Origin: Bacteroidales bacterium
GTDB taxonomy: Bacteria > Bacteroidota > Bacteroidia > Bacteroidales > UBA932
DNA length: 64,000 bases
Assembly (NCBI GenBank): GCA_017473705.1
Contig: JAFUJQ010000014.1
Coordinates: forward strand, 26,403-90,402
Reading direction: 5' to 3'
Positions 59,528-64,000 of the stretch are shown here, piece by piece (within the stretch, counting starts at the first letter, position 1; each line of letters opens with the position of its first letter). The notes beneath the pieces were generated by a model, which saw only the letters and a program-made list of their open reading frames with translations, ran no database searches and was not told where the DNA came from. Position numbers and translations under genes: made by a program.

Positions 59528-59633
59528 GGCATAATTTGCATTCATGTGTAAAGATATTTCGGACAAGTGTAAATTTTCTTTACAACAAGCAATATCTGCT
59601 ATTTATTGTAATATATTGAATCACAATATGTTA

Positions 59634-59669
59634 TATATCTTGGCATGCCTGATGTTACATCTTGGCACG
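59634..59669 (+). promoter_or_regulatory. Two TAYATCTTGGCAYG boxes upstream of the efflux operon
   Basis: A 14-bp box occurs at 59634-59647 and again at 59656-59669, start to start 22 bp (two helical turns), 24 bp before the TolC start codon. Direct repeats spaced this way suggest a dimeric regulator. No clear TAnnTTTG -7 element lies between them and the gene. Confidence 0.45.
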
Positions 59670-59692
59670 TATGAAAATGACAATTATATAAT

Positions 59693-61171
59693 ATGAATAT
59701 CATCAGAAAAATCACAAGTCTTGTTGCCGCGCTTGGATGCGCCGCGCTTTCGTATGGCCAGGAAATCATGACCCTTGAAGACGCTATACATACGGCAAGG
59801 CACAACTCTGTGGAAGCCCTGGAGGCCCGTCAGGCTTTCATCTCAACTTATTGGGCATACAGGTCCTATAAGGCAAGCAGGCTCCCTTCGTTGTATTTTG
59901 AAGGCGACGTCATGCAGTTTGACCGTTCCCTCTCCCTGCTTCAGAGTCCTGAGGACGGCTCGCTGAACTATGTCAGTTCCAACTACCTTCAGAACAGGCT
60001 TGGACTGAAGATGAAGCAGAACATAACTTTCACAGGCGGTGTGCTTACAGTACTCTCAGATCTCAGCCGTGTAGACCAGTTCAACAGCAACAAGGGCCAT
60101 GCCTGGTATTCTAGACCGATCACCGTTGAATATTACCAGCCGCTCTTCAACTACAACCAGTTCAAATGGGACAAGAAGATCGAGCCGAAGGCATACGAAA
60201 AGGGCAAGAGGGATTATCTGGAAACCATGGAAGGCATTACTATCAATGTAGTATATGCATATCATAATCTCCTCCTTGCAAAGATGAACAACGACATCAG
60301 CCAGAGCAACTATGAGAATTCCGGGAACATGCTCAGGATCGCCAAGGAAAGGCTCCAGCTGGGCAGCGTGACCAAGGCTGAGTACCTGCAACTTGAACTT
60401 CGCATGCTCAACGACAGCATCGCCATAAATGAAACAGCGGTGCAGGTGCGTGAGGCTCAGATGGTGCTCAATTCCCTCCTCGGTTATGATGAGTCATTCG
60501 AGATCATTCCGGACATAGGCACATATCTGCCGGACATCCAGATGGATTATGACCTTGTGATGGAGAAGTCCATGGAGAATTCAAGTTTCAGTCTCAATAA
60601 CGAACTGAATCTGCTTTATGCTGAATCGAATGTGGAACAAGCAAAAGCATCGCGAGGCTACTCGTTCACACTTAATGCGCGCTTTGGTCTCTCGCAGACC
60701 GGTCCGACATTACCTCAGGCATACAAGAACCTCCTCGATCAGGAAACTGTCGGCATTACCTTCAGCATACCGATCTTCGATTGGGGCCTCGGCAAGGGAA
60801 AGGTGCAGAAGGCGAAGGCGGCCCAGGAAGTGGTGAAGGCTCAGGTGCGTCAGTATGAGAATGACTTCAGAAGGCAGATGTTCACCGCTGTAAGCCAGTT
60901 CAATAATCAGAGGCAGCAGTGTCTTGTGTCTGAGAAGGCCATGAAAGTCGCTTCGGAGAGGTACGAGCTCACCATGCACCGCTTCCGTGAGGGAAACGCC
61001 ACTGTGACCGACCTGAACATGGCCCAGACTGAAAACGACAGTGCGATGCGACAATACATCAGCGACGTAAGCAACTTCTGGACATTCTATTACAGTCTCC
61101 GTCAGTACACTCTGTATGATTTCATAAACGGAACCGACCTTGAAATCGATGTAAATGAAATGATATTATAA
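59693..61171 (+). CDS. TolC-family outer-membrane efflux protein
   Basis: Outer-membrane channel of tripartite efflux/secretion systems, 492 aa. Signal peptide MNIIRKITSLVAALGCAALSYG, then the mature start QEIMTLEDAIHTARHNS, the typical first helix of TolC repeats. Long coiled-coil helices occur around 170-240 and 380-460 (RQYENDFRRQMFTAVSQFNNQ). It is followed by the HlyD (3-bp gap) and permease genes, so it forms the outer part of a MacAB-TolC-like machine. Confidence 0.91.
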   Translation: MNIIRKITSLVAALGCAALSYGQEIMTLEDAIHTARHNSVEALEARQAFISTYWAYRSYKASRLPSLYFEGDVMQFDRSLSLLQSPEDGSLNYVSSNYLQNRLGLKMKQNITFTGGVLTVLSDLSRVDQFNSNKGHAWYSRPITVEYYQPLFNYNQFKWDKKIEPKAYEKGKRDYLETMEGITINVVYAYHNLLLAKMNNDISQSNYENSGNMLRIAKERLQLGSVTKAEYLQLELRMLNDSIAINETAVQVREAQMVLNSLLGYDESFEIIPDIGTYLPDIQMDYDLVMEKSMENSSFSLNNELNLLYAESNVEQAKASRGYSFTLNARFGLSQTGPTLPQAYKNLLDQETVGITFSIPIFDWGLGKGKVQKAKAAQEVVKAQVRQYENDFRRQMFTAVSQFNNQRQQCLVSEKAMKVASERYELTMHRFREGNATVTDLNMAQTENDSAMRQYISDVSNFWTFYYSLRQYTLYDFINGTDLEIDVNEMIL

Positions 61172-61174
61172 CTT

Positions 61175-62431
61175 ATGGATAGAACTATTGAAAAGAAAAA
61201 AGGCATAGCCCTGGCATTCACCAGGAAGGCTCTCCCCTATTGGTTTGGAGGATTCATGGCCATATTCATCCTGTGGCTCATATTCCGGGATGATTCAAGT
61301 ACACTTCGTGTCAATCAAGAAACACTTTCGATAAGCGAGGTACGCGCCGGCGAATTCAATGACTATATACGCATCAGCGGTCAGGTTCACCCTATGACCA
61401 CTATTCAGGTGAGCCCGCGCGAGGCCGGCATTGTCGAAGAAATCGTCATCGAGGAAGGCACGCAGGTAAAGGCCGGCGATGTCATTATCCGCCTCAGCAA
61501 TGATGACCTTGACCTGGAGATTCTCAATTCCGAGGCGAATCTTGCAGAGAAGGAGAATGCCCTGCGAAACACCATGATCCAGATGGAGCAGGAGAAGATG
61601 CAGCTCAGCCTGAACATACTCGAGCTTGAGACTGAGGTGAAAAGGAAAGGTCGCGCACTGGAGTCGCAGAAGCGTCTTTTCGACGACGGACTGATCGGCA
61701 AGGAGGAATATCTGCGTTCAGAAGAGGACTATACACTGTTTTGCAAGAAGCTGGAGGTCACTATAGCCAGAGCAGAGCAGGACAGCATGTACAGAGAGGT
61801 GCAGATCAGGCAGATGGAGGAAAGCCTTAAGAATATGAAGATAAACATGCAGAGGATACGCAACAGAAAGGCGAATCTTGACGTGAAGGCGCCGATCGAC
61901 GGAGAGCTCGGACTGATCGAAGTCGGTCTCGGAGAGTCTGTCGGAAGCGGAATGAAGATCGGCCAGATCAATGCGGTCGGCAGCTATAAGATTGAAGCTC
62001 AGATTGACGAGCATTATATCGACAGGGTCAGCGCCGGGCTGACAGCCACATTCGAACGTCAGAACGAGACTTTCGATGCAGTCATCAGGAAAGTCTATCC
62101 TGAGGTTCGTGGGGGCAAGTTCCAGGCTGACTTCAAGTTCAGCGGAGAGCAGCCTGTCAATATCCGCACAGGTCAGACATACTATCTCAATCTTCAGCTC
62201 GGCCAGCCGGAGAAGGCCATCCTGATTCCACGCGGCACATTCTACCAGAAGACAGGAGGAAAGTGGATATATGTAGTGTCGCCTGAAGGAGGAAAGGCAA
62301 TGAAGCGCGAAATCCGCATCGGCCGTCAGAATCCTCAGTTCTATGAGGTGCTTGAAGGATTGGAAGCCGGAGAAAAAGTGATAACTTCGGGCTATGACAA
62401 TTTTGGAGATAATGAGGTGCTGGTATTTTAA
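61175..62431 (+). CDS. HlyD/MacA-type periplasmic adaptor protein
   Basis: Membrane-fusion protein, 418 aa: one N-terminal membrane anchor (YWFGGFMAIFILWLIF, about 22-37), lipoyl/barrel-sandwich halves (GIVEEIVIEEGTQVKAGDVI near 89-108 and APIDGELGLIEVGLGESVG near 239), a long helical hairpin between (about 120-230) and a C-terminal beta-barrel/MP domain. It links the TolC channel to the inner-membrane permease. Operonic with both; a hairpin cluster separates it from the permease. Confidence 0.91.
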   Translation: MDRTIEKKKGIALAFTRKALPYWFGGFMAIFILWLIFRDDSSTLRVNQETLSISEVRAGEFNDYIRISGQVHPMTTIQVSPREAGIVEEIVIEEGTQVKAGDVIIRLSNDDLDLEILNSEANLAEKENALRNTMIQMEQEKMQLSLNILELETEVKRKGRALESQKRLFDDGLIGKEEYLRSEEDYTLFCKKLEVTIARAEQDSMYREVQIRQMEESLKNMKINMQRIRNRKANLDVKAPIDGELGLIEVGLGESVGSGMKIGQINAVGSYKIEAQIDEHYIDRVSAGLTATFERQNETFDAVIRKVYPEVRGGKFQADFKFSGEQPVNIRTGQTYYLNLQLGQPEKAILIPRGTFYQKTGGKWIYVVSPEGGKAMKREIRIGRQNPQFYEVLEGLEAGEKVITSGYDNFGDNEVLVF

Positions 62432-62435
62432 CGAG

Positions 62436-62525
62436 ATTGCCGATCAAGCCGGCAATGACGCCCACGTCATCTCCGACATGGTCGGGAGATCTCACCCTAA
62501 CGTTATCCCCGACATGATCGGGGAT
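62436..62525. repeat. Cluster of four REP-like hairpins inside the efflux operon
   Basis: Between the adaptor and permease genes lie four inverted repeats: 62436-62456 (7-bp stem), 62455-62470 (ATGACG/CGTCAT), 62469-62490 (about 9 bp with one bulge) and 62505-62525 (ATCCCCGA/TCGGGGAT). The last two are diverged tandem copies of one unit (AyGTyATCyCCGACATGrTCGGG). This resembles dispersed ATCCCCGA...TCGGGGAT palindromes. No T-run follows, so transcription probably continues. Confidence 0.75.
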
Positions 62526-62540
62526 CTAAAACCATAATTT

Positions 62541-64000
62541 ATGAAACTGAAGGAAACAATAATAAAGGCGTTGTCTCTCGGTACGGGAGTGGCCATCGGT
62601 CTGATTCTGATAGCGAAGGTGTGCTATGAGATGAGTTATGACACCTGCTATGCTGATTACGATCAGATATACCAGATACGCACTGTATATACACAGCACG
62701 GCGAGGACAGGGACTTCCCGCATATTTCGGGAGCCATCGCTCCGGGATTCAAGGAGTACGTGCCTGGTGTGGAAGTGGCTACAAGATGGACGTTCATCTT
62801 CAACAGCGACAAGTTCATCGACGAGCAGAAGAATGTCATCAACGGAGAATGTATTGTTGCTGACACAAGCTTCTTTGATGTCTTCAACACAGAGATACTC
62901 TCCGGCGATCCAAAGGAGGCATTCACGAAAATCGCAGTGGCGATGGTATCCGAGTCCTTTGCCGAGAAACTCGGCGGAGTGTCAGAGGCTGTCGGTCAGA
63001 CCATATACAACGAGGAGATGCCGAACTTTAAGGTCGAGATCGGCGGTGTATTCAAGGACTTCCCGCATCACAGTTCTATCAAGAACGACGTGATCATATC
63101 TATGGCCAGCCTTGTCGCATCCTCTACTGAGAACTGGTTCGGAAACGACCGTTACAGAGGATATGTAAGACTGTCAGAAGGCACCGACCCGGACATGCTT
63201 GCTCCGTCAATCAGGCTGATGCAGGAGAAAAACTATCCTCCTGAGCTGAAGCAGATGGCGGAGACCTCAGGATTTGACATTCATTTCTTCCTTGCCCCTC
63301 TTAAGGGTGAGCACATCTCTTCTGCGAGAATGAAGAATATGATGGTCATACTGACCGTCGTAGCCATACTTCTCATCATGATTTCCCTCCTGAACTATAT
63401 CCTGATGTCAGTTTCGGCGTTGGTGAAGAGATCTAAGGAGATGGGAGTACGCAAGTGCTATGGAGCAGCTGGCGCAAACATCTATGGAATTATGTTCAAG
63501 GAAGCGGCTGTTGATGTCGCGACGGCATTGGTCGTGGTTGCTGCCATAGTGCTTTCGCTCCAGACTGTCATAGAGGATATCGTCGGAGTTCCTGTCGATG
63601 CACTTCTTGTAAGAGGAACATATATGACAGTTGTAGGAGTCATACTGGCTGTATTCTTCATTGCGGCGCTTGTGCCGGGCTATCTCTATTCGAAGATTCC
63701 TGCCGGAGCGGCCATCAGAAACTATCGTGAAAACAAGAAGATATGGAAACTGGGACTCCTGTTCATCCAGACCGGAATATGCGCGCTTCTGCTCACATTG
63801 ATGGGTGTGATCTCCGCGCAGTACAACAAGGCCGTGAATGACAAGCCCGGATATGAATACGATGATCTTCTCTGGACAGTACTTACCGGAACAGACAGAA
63901 GCGTTCATCAGGGAATAATGAATGACCTCAAGCTGGTTCCCGGAGTGCTTGACGTCCAGGTATCTTATACTCTTCCTCTCGATTCGTCATCAGGAAACAA
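62541..64000 (+). CDS. MacB/FtsX-type ABC transporter permease (5' part)
   Basis: Open to the right edge, 486 codons and no stop. N-terminal membrane helix (LSLGTGVAIGLILIAKVCY) followed by a large extracytoplasmic MacB_PCD-like domain (about 40-270, with DTSFFDVFNTEILSGDP near 112), then FtsX-type helices beginning near 274 (MMVILTVVAILLIMISLLNYI) with VKRSKEMGVRKCYGA, the cytoplasmic motif typical of these permeases. A second set of helices and a second periplasmic domain begin near 395, as in the two-module permeases of Bacteroidota. The ATP-binding subunit is not in the window. Confidence 0.88.
   Translation, partial: MKLKETIIKALSLGTGVAIGLILIAKVCYEMSYDTCYADYDQIYQIRTVYTQHGEDRDFPHISGAIAPGFKEYVPGVEVATRWTFIFNSDKFIDEQKNVINGECIVADTSFFDVFNTEILSGDPKEAFTKIAVAMVSESFAEKLGGVSEAVGQTIYNEEMPNFKVEIGGVFKDFPHHSSIKNDVIISMASLVASSTENWFGNDRYRGYVRLSEGTDPDMLAPSIRLMQEKNYPPELKQMAETSGFDIHFFLAPLKGEHISSARMKNMMVILTVVAILLIMISLLNYILMSVSALVKRSKEMGVRKCYGAAGANIYGIMFKEAAVDVATALVVVAAIVLSLQTVIEDIVGVPVDALLVRGTYMTVVGVILAVFFIAALVPGYLYSKIPAGAAIRNYRENKKIWKLGLLFIQTGICALLLTLMGVISAQYNKAVNDKPGYEYDDLLWTVLTGTDRSVHQGIMNDLKLVPGVLDVQVSYTLPLDSSSGN

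Noticed and set aside
59641-59690. Possible sigma-54 promoter (TTGGCAC) before tolC
   Set aside because: The GC dinucleotide required at the -12 position, 10 bp after GG, is missing after both TTGGCA copies.

Overview
The window looks like a chromosomal segment of an obligately anaerobic, bile/gut-type member of Bacteroidales (phylum Bacteroidota). The reasons are: many TAnnTTTG (-7) promoter elements, often with TTG about 19-21 bp upstream; almost no Shine-Dalgarno sites; Bacteroidota-type families (463-aa arginine decarboxylase, NagB-LmbE fusion, lipoprotein-like BamA/TamA protein, DUF3467, DUF2807); and anaerobe enzymes (NrdD/NrdG, desulfoferrodoxin). A cysteate synthase suggests a sulfonolipid producer, as known for Alistipes/Odoribacter relatives, but the genus cannot be fixed from this sequence. 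No tRNA, rRNA, CRISPR array, transposase or prophage was seen; most of the window is ordinary chromosome.

Layout. 1-1600: start of a leftward exported protein, glutaminase, then a 540-bp non-coding stretch holding a mosaic of short perfect hairpins with a 66-bp direct repeat and a strong promoter pointing into it. 1.6-6.1 kb (leftward): CpsB-like phosphatase, Maf, ALDH/SDR pair, KdsC and DUF3467. 6.3-15.0 kb (rightward): ValS, thioesterase, TatA-TatC, ABC-F ATPase, RlmB, DUF2807 protein, M19 dipeptidase. 15-19 kb (leftward): DMT exporter, CinA, PyrD, XRE regulator; a 508-bp spacer with repeated TGTTACAAA boxes; then QueA-like and an acyltransferase (rightward).

21.9-30.1 kb is the most unusual part. 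It is one leftward operon: a Ca2+/cation antiporter, HdrC-, HdrB-, HdrA- and second HdrC-like proteins, a fused DsrMK/HdrD-like membrane reductase, cysteate synthase and an MscS channel. This combines methanogen/sulfate-reducer-style disulfide electron transfer with an enzyme that consumes sulfite to make cysteate.

30.2-45.7 kb carries envelope and housekeeping functions: NfeD protease, RlmD, Na/Pi transporter, second antiporter, small exported and outer-membrane proteins, GNAT, RarA, BamA/TamA, arginine decarboxylase, TrmH. 45.7-54.5 kb (leftward): cytoplasmic amylase, NrdG, NrdD, then phosphohexomutase, NagB and NagB-LmbE (amino-sugar metabolism). 54.6-59.5 kb: superoxide reductase, threonine aldolase, acetyltransferase, two glycosidase lipoproteins (GH13-like and GH5) and a NifX-like protein. 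59.7-64.0 kb: TolC, HlyD and the start of a MacB/FtsX-type permease, an efflux operon that runs off the right edge.
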